Of a DNA stretch of 64,000 nucleotides, positions 43,144 through 52,358 are shown in pieces. The notes beneath the pieces are model-generated. The model was given only the letters and a program-made list of their open reading frames with translations. It was not told the DNA's origin and did no database searches. Position 1 is the first letter of the stretch. The number at the start of each line of letters is the position of its first letter. The position numbers were made by a program, and so were the translations under genes. This DNA is from a virus, in the IMG/VR virus record IMGVR_UViG_3300020178_000761, positions 1 to 64,000 of that record; one strand, 5' to 3'.

Positions 43144-45171
43144 ATGGCATATACAATAAGTTTTTCTGATGCTGTTAACAAAGGTACAATCACCATTGAA
43201 GACAACACAGTAAACAACGAAACCAGCATTAATTTTCCAGGTAAGAACACAACTTCTTATGGCACAGTTATTGCAGAAAACTTTTTACAAATATTAGAAA
43301 ATTTTGCTAACAGTTCAGCACCTTTAAGACCAATCGAAGGACAACTTTGGTTTGATACCACAGCAGGCGTTAATCAATTAAAAGTTTATGATGGTGCCAA
43401 CTGGGTAGCATCGGGTGGTTTAAAGAAAGCATTGAATCAACCAAGTGCTTCTGAAAGTATATCAGGTGACCTTTGGGTCGATACAAATGCTCAACAACTT
43501 TATTTGTTTACAGGATCAGGATGGACACTGATTGGTCCACAATACAGTAAAGGATTAACCACTGGAGCAACTCCTGTTACAGCAACAGGAACAGATGATT
43601 TAACATACAGCATTGTTCAATTAGAAGTTGATGCTAAAGTGGTGGCGATCATTGCTAAAGATTCATTCACTCCAAAAATTAATATTCCAGGATTTTCACA
43701 ATTAAAACCAGGTGTTAATATTAGTTCTACAAATTTTGGATCAGCCATTAATAAAGTTTACGGTATTTCAGAAAAAGCAGAAGCACTACTTGTTGGAAAC
43801 ACAACAGTAGCCGCAGGTAACTTTTTAAGATCAGACACTACATCACTCACTGACTTTCCAATTAAAGTAAAAACAGATGATGGTATCGAAGTTGGAGCCG
43901 CTGGCTCTTTCAAAATGTTTGTGGAAAATCAAGCAGGTATTATTCAATTAGGAACTTTAGATGAAGAAATAGATTTTAGATTAAACAATCAAGGTTCAAC
44001 AACCACAGTGATGAGAATCAGTTCTCAGAGACAAGTAGGAATAAACAAAACAAATCCTACAGAAGCATTAGATGTATCTGGAAATATTTTATCATCAGGC
44101 ACAATTACTTCCAACAGCACTACTCCGTCGATCAATGTAGGTTCAGGTGCAGTTGTTTCTAAAGGTGGATTAGGTGTAGCATTAGATGCCAACATTGGTG
44201 GATCGGGTACGTTTGGAGGCAACATAACAGCAAACACAATAACTCCGTCACAAAATTTAACTTATAATTTAGGATCATCTTCAAATAGATACGCAACTGT
44301 GTGGGCAAATCAAATTCAAGCCAGCAGTGTTATAACAGACAGTATTACAGGAAATGCTTCAACAGCCACACAGGCTAATAGACTTGCTCAGGCAACAACA
44401 TTTAGAATGACGGGCGATGTTACAGCAACAGATGTGTCTTTCAGAGGTGACGATATAACACCAAGAACTTTTACAACCAGTATTAGCAACACATTCATTG
44501 GCAATCAAACACTGACAACAACCAGCGAAGTAAGTGATGAAATAATTATTAACAGGACTGCTGGTATCACAGGAATTTACAAAACAACAGTTGGTGCAAT
44601 TACAAATTCAATTCCAACACCACCAGTAGGATCAATGATGGCGTTTGCTGGAGCAACTGCTCCTACAGATTGGTTATTCTGTGATGGTGCTGAAGTGCAA
44701 AGAGCAGTTTACAATACTTTATTCCAAGTGATTGGAACACAGTATGGTACTCCTTCAAATTCGTCAGTATTCAAACTGCCTGATTTAAGAGGAAGATTCC
44801 CATTAGGTAAAGACAATATGTCTAACCCAGGTTTAGGACAAGGTTCAGCAGATAGAGTTACATCACCAACAGCAGATGGTTTAGGTCTAGGTGCAGGCAA
44901 TGAGAAGAAAACTATTACGAAAGAAAATTTACCTAATCACGAACACACATTAAAAGCAAACAATGGTGATCAATTCTTTGCCGCAAGAAATATTGCAGGT
45001 GCTTCTACAGATCCAGAAGTTACCACAACAAGTGGTCCAGATTTAGCAAACACTAATGGTGCTCAACAATTGCCTAATTCAGGTGGAATTGACGGCACAA
45101 TAGGACAAGCAATGGATGTGATGAATCCATACTTAACATTGAATTACATAATTTACACTGGAGGAGCGTAA
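43144..45171 (+). CDS. Tail fibre with C-terminal tail-collar domain (paralogue 1)
   Basis: The 675-residue product has three parts. Residues 1-110 form an attachment module shared with the next two genes (YGTVIAENFLQILENFANSS, then PIEGQLWFDTTAG). The centre is a repetitive shaft (for example GSGTFGGNITANTITPS). Residues about 485-675 are a tail-collar domain as in T4 gp12: GSMMAFAGATAPTDWLFCDG, VFKLPDLRGRFPLGKDNM, NLPNHEHTLKANNG with a metal-type H-x-H, and a closing MNPYLTLNYIIYTG. This domain usually makes the receptor-binding tip. The next gene starts on its stop codon (TAATG). Confidence 0.88.
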   Translation: MAYTISFSDAVNKGTITIEDNTVNNETSINFPGKNTTSYGTVIAENFLQILENFANSSAPLRPIEGQLWFDTTAGVNQLKVYDGANWVASGGLKKALNQPSASESISGDLWVDTNAQQLYLFTGSGWTLIGPQYSKGLTTGATPVTATGTDDLTYSIVQLEVDAKVVAIIAKDSFTPKINIPGFSQLKPGVNISSTNFGSAINKVYGISEKAEALLVGNTTVAAGNFLRSDTTSLTDFPIKVKTDDGIEVGAAGSFKMFVENQAGIIQLGTLDEEIDFRLNNQGSTTTVMRISSQRQVGINKTNPTEALDVSGNILSSGTITSNSTTPSINVGSGAVVSKGGLGVALDANIGGSGTFGGNITANTITPSQNLTYNLGSSSNRYATVWANQIQASSVITDSITGNASTATQANRLAQATTFRMTGDVTATDVSFRGDDITPRTFTTSISNTFIGNQTLTTTSEVSDEIIINRTAGITGIYKTTVGAITNSIPTPPVGSMMAFAGATAPTDWLFCDGAEVQRAVYNTLFQVIGTQYGTPSNSSVFKLPDLRGRFPLGKDNMSNPGLGQGSADRVTSPTADGLGLGAGNEKKTITKENLPNHEHTLKANNGDQFFAARNIAGASTDPEVTTTSGPDLANTNGAQQLPNSGGIDGTIGQAMDVMNPYLTLNYIIYTGGA

Positions 45172-47375
45172 TGAGTTATAAGTTAAACAAAACAGATGGT
45201 AGTTTACTTGTAGATTTAGTTGATGGTCAACTGGATACTTCTTCCAGCGACTTAACACTGATCGGCAGAAATTATTCTGGATTTGGAGAAGTATTAAATG
45301 AAAACTTTATTCAATTACTAGAAAATTTTGCCAACACATCTGCTCCTATTAATCCTATCAGAGGACAGTTATGGTATGATACATCAGAAAATAGATTAAA
45401 AGTTTATAACGGTTCAGCATTTACATCATCAGGCGGAACAACAGTTGCTTCGCAACAACCAAACATGGTATCAGGAGACCTTTGGATTGACAGTACAAAA
45501 AGTCAAATGTATTTCTTTGACGGTATTAGACTTCAGTTAGTTGGTCCGGATTATTCAACAGCACAAGGAACATCAGGTTTTCAAGTTGACAGCATTATCG
45601 ATACACAAAACATCACGCAGACTGTGGTTAAAATGTATGTGGGAGGCAATCTTGTCGGAGTTCACTCTAATGCTCAGTTCACACCAATTGCTACAGAAAG
45701 AATCAATGAATTAGTAACAAATGCTAATCCATTAGGAACATTACAAAAAGGTTTCAACACTGTAGGTGTAGATTACAAATACGTTGGCACATCGACTATT
45801 GCTCAATCTTTAATTGATGGAAATGGTGTTGTAAGAACAGCAGATCAATATTTGGTTTCCAACACTGACGATACAACTGTAGGTGCTCTTACAATTCAAA
45901 ACAATGCTGGTTTGACAATAGGATTAAACAATAACACAAAATTACAATTTACTAACAACGCATTCACAATAGCAAATCAATTATCAAATCAAGATGTAGA
46001 AATCAAAGTGAGAACACCGGCTGAAGTTTCAGCATTTAAGATTGATGCTTCTGCTAACGCAGTAGGAATTTACAAAGCAAATCCAACAGCAACATTAGAT
46101 GTTGGTGGAAATGTTAATATTGATGGAAATTTAGTTGTCGGCGGAACAACCACTTCTATTGATACTGTTAATTTAAGAGTAGAAGATAAAAATATAGAAT
46201 TAAACATCACCAGCTCTGGTGTAACCACAGATGATGCTGGAGCAAATGGCGGAGGAATCACTTTAAAATCTGCAGATGGTGATAAAACTTTTTCTTGGTA
46301 CAATGGTACTGATGCTTGGACAAGTTCAGAATGGTTAGACTTTGCTGTGGGCAGAGGTGTTAAAATTAATACAAACACAGTATTGACTGAAACAGCGTTA
46401 GGTGGCACAGTAGTTCAATCATCATTAACGTCAGTAGGTACATTAGGCAATTTAGATGTTGATGATGTAAATGTAAATGGATCAACAATAACCAGTCAAA
46501 ATGGACAATCTTTAAAAATAACATCAGCAACAAATGTTATCGAAGTCACAGGCAATAAAAGAATCACAGGAGTTGCTACTCCGGTAAATGCTTCAGATGT
46601 TGCCACAAAAGAATACACAGATGGTTCTACAATCATCAGTTTACAATTAGATGTTTCTAACTTTACACAAAACGCAGTGGGCAATAACTATTTGAACACA
46701 AGAGAAGTGCTAGAAAAATTATATCCTGTGGCAGGATACAATTCAGGTTCTGCAGAACCACCATTATTAGTTCCAGGCAGTGTGATACCAGCAAGAAATC
46801 AAGGAGCATTAGCAAGAGTACTCACAGTTAATTACGGTGCAGGCGGTGGATTTACTATTCCTACTTTAGATTTCTCAACATTGAAAAATTTTACTCAGGT
46901 GGATCAAACAATCACTGTACAACAGAGAACAATTTCTTCAGTAACATTTGGTGCACAAGATCCAAGTCTTGGTGCTACAACAAAAATTACTACAACCGCC
47001 TCTCATTTCTATGAAGGTTTACAACAGATTGTAATCACAGGTACTACTGTGGTTAATGGTGTAACAGCAAACATTGACGGAAACTACATAATACAGGCGG
47101 CAGAGTTTCCAGCAGAACAACCAAACTATGTGAGTTTCACAATAAATTTAGACACATCAGCGGCAGGATGGTTAAGTGCTACTTGTACTGTAGGTACAGT
47201 GGAAAGAACACCGATAGTGGGTGCGTCAAACAGACAGGTAATAGAAGATTTATCAAATGCGACCAACATAACAGGTACAATTAATTTTGCTCCTACAAGA
47301 CAATTATTACAATTTGTGGTGAACAACGGTGCTTGGGCATTTGATAGAGAAATTACATTATCACTAACACCATAG
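45171..47375 (+). CDS. Tail fibre protein (paralogue 2)
   Basis: The 734-residue product repeats the attachment module of its neighbours (YSGFGEVLNENFIQLLENFAN, PIRGQLWYDTSENRLKVYNG at about 33-85), followed by a second short copy of the same idea (SGDLWIDSTKSQMYFFDG). The shaft includes GNVNIDGNLVVGGTTTSIDTV at about 310-330. The last 200 residues are beta-rich and lack a tail-collar domain. GGAGGAGCG precedes the ATG. It probably forms another segment of the same fibre or a second fibre type. No chaperone gene was recognised. Confidence 0.8.
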   Translation: MSYKLNKTDGSLLVDLVDGQLDTSSSDLTLIGRNYSGFGEVLNENFIQLLENFANTSAPINPIRGQLWYDTSENRLKVYNGSAFTSSGGTTVASQQPNMVSGDLWIDSTKSQMYFFDGIRLQLVGPDYSTAQGTSGFQVDSIIDTQNITQTVVKMYVGGNLVGVHSNAQFTPIATERINELVTNANPLGTLQKGFNTVGVDYKYVGTSTIAQSLIDGNGVVRTADQYLVSNTDDTTVGALTIQNNAGLTIGLNNNTKLQFTNNAFTIANQLSNQDVEIKVRTPAEVSAFKIDASANAVGIYKANPTATLDVGGNVNIDGNLVVGGTTTSIDTVNLRVEDKNIELNITSSGVTTDDAGANGGGITLKSADGDKTFSWYNGTDAWTSSEWLDFAVGRGVKINTNTVLTETALGGTVVQSSLTSVGTLGNLDVDDVNVNGSTITSQNGQSLKITSATNVIEVTGNKRITGVATPVNASDVATKEYTDGSTIISLQLDVSNFTQNAVGNNYLNTREVLEKLYPVAGYNSGSAEPPLLVPGSVIPARNQGALARVLTVNYGAGGGFTIPTLDFSTLKNFTQVDQTITVQQRTISSVTFGAQDPSLGATTKITTTASHFYEGLQQIVITGTTVVNGVTANIDGNYIIQAAEFPAEQPNYVSFTINLDTSAAGWLSATCTVGTVERTPIVGASNRQVIEDLSNATNITGTINFAPTRQLLQFVVNNGAWAFDREITLSLTP

Positions 47376-47379
47376 GAAC

Positions 47380-47387
47380 GATAAATA
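47380..47387 (+). promoter_or_regulatory. Late promoter box GATAAATA before third fibre gene
   Basis: GATAAATA stands 18 bases before the ATG at 47406, in the 30-base spacer between fibre paralogues 2 and 3. Confidence 0.6.
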
Positions 47388-47405
47388 TAACAAACAAAGG
47401 GTATT

Positions 47406-48875
47406 ATGGCATATATTGTTAACAAATTTGATGGAACACTGATAGCAACCGTGGAAGACGGTACTATTGATAGTACAACAAACCTACGTTTTATAGGTAA
47501 AAATTACGCTGGATACGGTGAAATTCAAAACGAAAACTTCTTACATTTATTAGAAAACTTTGCTAGTGGCAGTCAGCCTTCAAGACCCATCAGTGGACAG
47601 ATATGGTTTGATACATCCAACAGCAAATTAAAGTTTTATGATGGTACAAAATTTAGAACAACAGGTGGCGCTGAAGTAAGCGGAACTGCTCCGGCAGGTT
47701 TAACAACAGGGGACTTTTGGTGGGACAACGCAAACAATCAATTGTATGCTTGGGACGGCACAAGTTTTATTCTTGTAGGTCCACAAGGTGTAGGTGCAAC
47801 AGTTACTCAATTTGTTTCAAGACAGATTAAGGATACTTTAAATGCTAACCAAGTAATCATCGAAGGTAAAGTTAACAACACAACAGTGATGGTGTTCAGT
47901 TCAACAGCATTCACTATTGGTACATCAGATCCTAGCAACACAATCACAGGATTTGACGTTGTCAAAAAAGGTATCACACTAATAAACACACAGGCTTCGA
48001 CCAACGGTGTAACATCAGATGATCATAGATTTTGGGGTACAGCATCAAACTCAGATAGATTGGGCGGATATCTAGCATCAGATTTTATTAGAGCAGGCTC
48101 AAGTGCATTTTCAAGCATTGTTAGATTTGGAGATGTAGGATTCACAGTAGGTGATTCGAACGATTTAAAAGTTTCAATTGAGAATGGTAGCGATGGTTCA
48201 ATATCAAATGAAATCGGAAACAAAATTTCTTTAAAAGTAAATGACGGCGGCGCAATAACTGAAATAGCGTATGTTGGTACAGATGGAATCATTCCAGGAT
48301 TAGGTAATAAAAATTTAGGTATTACCACTGACAAATGGTATGAAGTACACGCAAATTATTTCAAAGGTTTGGCAGATAATGCATCAGGTATATATTTTGG
48401 TAATCAAAGTTATTTAGGTGCAACCACAGCCGTTAACAACACAGTAGCATTAAGAGACGCCACTGGTAAAATTACAGCAAATACATTTGATGGTGTTGCA
48501 ACAAGTTCACAATATGCTGACTTGGCAGAAGTTTATACAACAGATAAAACTTATGAAGTTGGAACAGTGATGGCAATAGGCGGAGATGCTGAAACAACAG
48601 CATACTTTGATGGTGGGTCAGTGTTTGGAGTTATTTCAGAAAATCCAGGATTTTTAATGAACAAAGAGGCTGACGGACAAGCGATTGCTTTTGTAGGACG
48701 TGTACCAGTAAAAGTAAAAGGTCCTGTTGAAAAAGGAAATAGAGTTTGGGCGGCAGATTACGGTATAGGAACAACTACCAAAAAAGGTGAATTGATTGGT
48801 TTCGCTCTTGAAACAAATCTAGATGAATCCATAAAGTTAGTCGAGGTGGCACTAAGGTTAATAAATAAATTGTAG
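47406..48875 (+). CDS. Tail fibre protein with possible self-cleaving C-terminal domain (paralogue 3)
   Basis: The 489-residue product again opens with the attachment module (YAGYGEIQNENFLHLLENFA, PISGQIWFDTSNSKLKFYDG). The C-terminal 125 residues read SSQYADLAEVYTTDKTYEVGTVMAI, GVISENPGFLMN, AFVGRVPVKVKGPVEKGNRVW. This 'YADLAE-Y----Y--G-V' and 'GRV-V-v-G-v--GD' layout recalls the peptidase G2 / intramolecular chaperone-like ends of phage fibres, which may cut themselves off after trimer folding. That link is by eye. AAAGGG precedes the ATG. Confidence 0.78.
   Translation: MAYIVNKFDGTLIATVEDGTIDSTTNLRFIGKNYAGYGEIQNENFLHLLENFASGSQPSRPISGQIWFDTSNSKLKFYDGTKFRTTGGAEVSGTAPAGLTTGDFWWDNANNQLYAWDGTSFILVGPQGVGATVTQFVSRQIKDTLNANQVIIEGKVNNTTVMVFSSTAFTIGTSDPSNTITGFDVVKKGITLINTQASTNGVTSDDHRFWGTASNSDRLGGYLASDFIRAGSSAFSSIVRFGDVGFTVGDSNDLKVSIENGSDGSISNEIGNKISLKVNDGGAITEIAYVGTDGIIPGLGNKNLGITTDKWYEVHANYFKGLADNASGIYFGNQSYLGATTAVNNTVALRDATGKITANTFDGVATSSQYADLAEVYTTDKTYEVGTVMAIGGDAETTAYFDGGSVFGVISENPGFLMNKEADGQAIAFVGRVPVKVKGPVEKGNRVWAADYGIGTTTKKGELIGFALETNLDESIKLVEVALRLINKL
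48860..48867 (+). promoter_or_regulatory. Late promoter box AATAAATA before last structural gene
   Basis: AATAAATA lies 20 bases before the ATG at 48888, within the last codons of the preceding gene. A TAGGAATAG ribosome-binding site follows. Confidence 0.6.
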
Positions 48876-48887
48876 GAATAGAATTCA

Positions 48888-49754
48888 ATGGCTTTAGTAA
48901 CTGCAAATAGATTTAACACATTAAGACAACAGATAGACAACGTACTAGGAAATGGTTCAGGTGATTCTGGCTATGGACAAACACTTGTTACTCAATCTGT
49001 ACAGGTGGGAGATTTGATTGATGCAACAAACATCAACAATGCTTACGAAGATTTAAGAAAAGCATACAAACATCAAACAGGAGGTAATCCTGCCAATTCA
49101 GTTATTCAAGCAGTAAATCAAGGTGATCTGATCAAAGAAAATGACGGTGTAAGTTACACAGGTTGGGATCAGTATGAAGCACTAGCCAGTTTAGTCAGCA
49201 CAAACAGATTGACGGTTGACTCTGCTCAACAAGACATACAAGCAACTCTTCCAAATAATAGAAGTTCTTGGAACAGCACAATCACAATGATTGTTAATGT
49301 TAATTTTACAGATGCTGATGCTAGACGTCATTATTTTAATGCTGGAGGATTTATTAGAATATCCTCAAACACAACTGATACTAGTTCAAAAGGAAATTCA
49401 TGGAATACAGTAATGGGTGGTAATCTTGATTTTGGTGCTCACAGTACAACGTCAACAGGCGGTGGAACAGTGGCAAGTGCCGTAGGAAATTATGAGTTGG
49501 ATGGCACTGTTCAAAGAATTTATTCAAACCTAGATGCTGGCGGAGGAGCATATTCTGCCAATGATTACTATGTAGATGTACAGCAAACTGCGGCAAACCA
49601 AATTCAATTCACAATGACTTGGCGAGATGAAGCAGGCGGAAATCCGGATGAAAATGTTTCGAATTTGAATTGCGATATCTATACTGCTACTGCTATCACA
49701 GACGTAATTGGTACAACACCCGGTGTAGTGCGTGGTTCTGGTGATAATTTCTAA
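48888..49754 (+). CDS. Virion structural protein, probably fibre-associated, 288 aa
   Basis: The 288-residue product starts MALVTANRFNTLRQQIDNVLGNGSGDSGYG and has NINNAYEDLRKAYKHQTG. The second half is Gly/Ser/Thr/Asn-rich and beta-like (DADARRHYFNAGGFIRISS at about 144-162, SAVGNYELDGTVQRIYS). Proteins with this layout are found among tail and fibre genes of marine T4-like phages, as I recall. It ends the late block, and the following promoter is of a different class. Exact place in the virion is unknown. Confidence 0.72.
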   Translation: MALVTANRFNTLRQQIDNVLGNGSGDSGYGQTLVTQSVQVGDLIDATNINNAYEDLRKAYKHQTGGNPANSVIQAVNQGDLIKENDGVSYTGWDQYEALASLVSTNRLTVDSAQQDIQATLPNNRSSWNSTITMIVNVNFTDADARRHYFNAGGFIRISSNTTDTSSKGNSWNTVMGGNLDFGAHSTTSTGGGTVASAVGNYELDGTVQRIYSNLDAGGGAYSANDYYVDVQQTAANQIQFTMTWRDEAGGNPDENVSNLNCDIYTATAITDVIGTTPGVVRGSGDNF

Positions 49755-49762
49755 TCAAAAAT

Positions 49763-49791
49763 TTGACTTCTACTCAAAAATCAGTTATAAT
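49763..49791 (+). promoter_or_regulatory. Near-perfect sigma-70 promoter for the glycosyltransferase/radical SAM block
   Basis: TTGACT (49763-49768) and TATAAT (49786-49791) are exactly 17 bases apart; only the last -35 base deviates from consensus. Transcription should start near 49798, a few bases before the ATG at 49804, so the first gene would have a very short leader. Confidence 0.85.
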
Positions 49792-49803
49792 ATCTAATAT
49801 ATT

Positions 49804-50139
49804 ATGAATAATTCCTTAACCGAATCGCTCGAATTCGCAAATCGAATGAAACAGTACAATAACCAATTACGGTTGTTAAAAGAAAAATGTCTTGAGAACA
49901 ATGTCTATTACACTCAAGGACATCAGTTCACAATCGATCTTGCCTTAATAAACTATTGTTTAACATTCATTAATGTGAAAAAAACAAACGAAGCAATATT
50001 TTTAGATGATTATAATCTGCCTGTCAAAATTACAGATGTTCAAAATTTTTATGACAACATTATTGATCAATATCAAAATAATCTCAACTCGTATTTTGTC
50101 GAATACAATCAATTGGTGAAAGACAAAGGTGAAATATAA
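49804..50139 (+). CDS. Small helical protein, first gene of the early block
   Basis: The 111-residue product is mostly helical and polar (LTESLEFANRMKQYNNQLRLLKEKC at 5-29; VYYTQGHQFTIDLALINYC; FLDDYNLPVKITDVQNFYD). I do not recognise the family, although similar small proteins occur in marine T4-like phages in my recollection. The start lies only about six bases beyond the expected transcription start and has no Shine-Dalgarno sequence, so it may be translated nearly leaderless. The next gene begins two bases after its stop. Confidence 0.65.
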   Translation: MNNSLTESLEFANRMKQYNNQLRLLKEKCLENNVYYTQGHQFTIDLALINYCLTFINVKKTNEAIFLDDYNLPVKITDVQNFYDNIIDQYQNNLNSYFVEYNQLVKDKGEI

Positions 50140-50141
50140 CA

Positions 50142-50951
50142 ATGTCAAAAGGTGTACTACTGTTTGCTCACAACAACAGCACTGTGGACTATGTTAAGCA
50201 GGCTGACTTTTGTGCTAAACAGATTCAAAAACATTTAAAACTACCAGTGTGTCTGATCACTTCCAATGAAGTGTGTGAACAAAATAATTTTAATCATGTT
50301 ATTTTTGTAAAGTCTCCAGATCAAATACAAAAACGTTCATACTATGATGGCAACGAGCATCACAAAGACTTCTGGAATAACCAGTCGAGACCAGATGCTT
50401 ATAAGTTAACCCCATATGAAGAAACTATTGTGATGGATACTGATTATATTGTATCCAACGACAGTTTGAACAAAGTGTTTGACAGTAAAGAAGATTTTTT
50501 AATTAATTACAAAGCACAACACGTAGATTTTAATTCTAAATACACAGACGAGATGAAATACGTGAGTGACACAGGTATTGAAATGTGCTGGGCAACAGTT
50601 TTTTATTTTAAAAAAACTGAAAGAACACGAATACTATTTGAATTAATAGATCACATAAGGAACGAATGGGAATTTTATAGATTCAAATATCAAATCACAA
50701 ACACAAATTATAGAAACGATTTTGCTTTTGCGATTGCTTTACACATGATGAATGGTTTTGCCGAATCCCAATGGCCCAAACAACTGCCTTGTAAGTTATT
50801 TTATGTTACTGATAAAGATGTTGTAGAATCATACAGTAATAATCAATGGCATTTCACATTGCAAAGCGGTTTAAAATGTAAATTACAAGATATGAATATT
50901 CATATCATGAATAAAATAGGTTTAAACAAAATAATAGAAGCACATGAATAA
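50142..50951 (+). CDS. GT-A-type glycosyltransferase-like protein (pair A, copy 1)
   Basis: The 269-residue product has the layout of a nucleotide-sugar-dependent transferase: strand MSKGVLLFAHNN, YVKQADFCAKQI, PVCLITS, YKLTPYEETIVMDTDYIV with a DxD-type metal site (D-T-D, about residue 103-105), and CWATVFYFKKTERTRILFELIDH. It is a paralogue of the next gene. Sugar donor and acceptor are unknown. The Shine-Dalgarno sequence is weak, so it probably depends on coupling to the gene just upstream. Part of the early block. Confidence 0.7.
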   Translation: MSKGVLLFAHNNSTVDYVKQADFCAKQIQKHLKLPVCLITSNEVCEQNNFNHVIFVKSPDQIQKRSYYDGNEHHKDFWNNQSRPDAYKLTPYEETIVMDTDYIVSNDSLNKVFDSKEDFLINYKAQHVDFNSKYTDEMKYVSDTGIEMCWATVFYFKKTERTRILFELIDHIRNEWEFYRFKYQITNTNYRNDFAFAIALHMMNGFAESQWPKQLPCKLFYVTDKDVVESYSNNQWHFTLQSGLKCKLQDMNIHIMNKIGLNKIIEAHE

Positions 50952-51765
50952 AGGAATTGTATTATTTGTCCAACAAAACAGTAAGACTGATTATTTAAAA
51001 CAGGCTGTGGCGTGTGCTTTGAGTATTAAAAAATTTAATCCAACAGAAAAAGTTTGTTTGATTACAGATATAGAAGTACCTAGCAAATATCAATCTGTGT
51101 TTGATGTTATAAAAGATATTCCAGGAGAGGATTTCGCTAAAGCAAGTGATTGGAAAGTGGAAAATAGATGTAAAATTTATGATATTGCTCCATTTCAAAA
51201 AAATATTGTGCTTGATGTTGATATGTTGGTGTTAGAAAATATAGAACATTGGTGGACAGCATTAGAAAACTATGAATTATATTACACAAACAAAGTTAGA
51301 ACATATAGAAATGAATGGGTAACCAGCAATTATTATAGAAAAGTTTTTGAAGAGAATCAGTTGCCAAACGTATATTGTGGTTTTCATTACTTTATCAAGA
51401 ATGAAAACAATAAAAAGTTTTATGATACTCTTAAAGAAGTTGTCACAAACTACAAACAGTTTGCTAATAAATTTACAATACATCACACACAAAAATGGTG
51501 CAGTATGGATGTGGCAACTGCTATTGTAGTGAAAATGTTAAACAAGGAACACCAAGTATTTTCAAATCACAAATTTTTAACATTTACACATATGAAGCCT
51601 AAATGTTTAAATTGGAAAAGTTCTGTAAATCATTGGAACGAACAATTAGATTATATGATGAATAAAAATTGTGAACTATTTGTAGGTAATATTAAACAAC
51701 AAGGAATTTTTCATTATGTTGAAGACAGTTTTTTAACAGAAGAAATTATGGAGTGTTTAAAATGA
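50944..51765 (+). CDS. GT-A-type glycosyltransferase-like protein (pair A, copy 2)
   Basis: The 273-residue product follows the same plan as its neighbour: MNKGIVLFVQQNSKTDYLKQAVACALSI, KVCLITD, YDIAPFQKNIVLDVDMLVLEN with D-V-D as the metal site, and VYCGFHYFIKNENNKKFYDTL. Similarity of starts, DxD block and following helix shows a duplication, though the rest has diverged strongly. It overlaps the upstream gene by eight bases. Target is unknown; a surface sugar or virion protein are options. Confidence 0.7.
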   Translation: MNKGIVLFVQQNSKTDYLKQAVACALSIKKFNPTEKVCLITDIEVPSKYQSVFDVIKDIPGEDFAKASDWKVENRCKIYDIAPFQKNIVLDVDMLVLENIEHWWTALENYELYYTNKVRTYRNEWVTSNYYRKVFEENQLPNVYCGFHYFIKNENNKKFYDTLKEVVTNYKQFANKFTIHHTQKWCSMDVATAIVVKMLNKEHQVFSNHKFLTFTHMKPKCLNWKSSVNHWNEQLDYMMNKNCELFVGNIKQQGIFHYVEDSFLTEEIMECLK

Positions 51766-52358
51766 ACATCAGACCACCTTTAACATTTGATGTAATTAAA
51801 CCTGATGTAACACATTACATACATTTTAACCCTGAAACGGGTATACCGACTGGGTGTAGTGTTGAACAAAAAGGACACAGTGTTAAAATATCTGAAGAAC
51901 TTGCCATACAAATTAAAAAAGGATACAAAAATTTATTAGATTATAGAGTGAAATTAGTAAACAACGAGTTTGTAGTTGAAACAAAAAATGCTTTACAAAA
52001 TGTTACTCATAATCAAACGCACAGTAATTTGATAGAAAATAGAACAGTATATGAAATTAAAAAGAATAATAAAGATTCTTGTATAAGATTTGTATTAGAT
52101 CTCAAACAAAAAGTTTGGAATGTAAGCATAGATACAGAACTAAAAAACAGTCTAAAAAATACGTTAAAGTCTCTAGATACTGTATATAAATTTTTTACAA
52201 CATCAACAGACAATTCAGCATTGTTAGACTATGAATTTTTAATAGATATCAAAGAATTAATGTCTAAAGAAACATTAACTATGCCACATCAATCAGACAG
52301 TATACCAAGATTGTTTTGTAGAAAAGTTTACAACTATTCATATGAGGTACACCAATGA
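51762..52358 (+). CDS. Unknown protein between glycosyltransferase pairs, 198 aa
   Basis: The start is set at ATG 51762 (MNIRPPLTFDVIKPD), because GGAG lies eight bases before it and it forms an ATGA overlap with the preceding stop; a GTG three codons earlier is less likely. The 198-residue product has a beta-rich first half (THYIHFNPETGIPTGCSVEQ) and a helical second half. No motif is recognised and there is no signal or membrane segment. It may be a structural or accessory factor for the flanking transferases. The next gene overlaps its stop by four bases. Confidence 0.6.
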   Translation: MNIRPPLTFDVIKPDVTHYIHFNPETGIPTGCSVEQKGHSVKISEELAIQIKKGYKNLLDYRVKLVNNEFVVETKNALQNVTHNQTHSNLIENRTVYEIKKNNKDSCIRFVLDLKQKVWNVSIDTELKNSLKNTLKSLDTVYKFFTTSTDNSALLDYEFLIDIKELMSKETLTMPHQSDSIPRLFCRKVYNYSYEVHQ

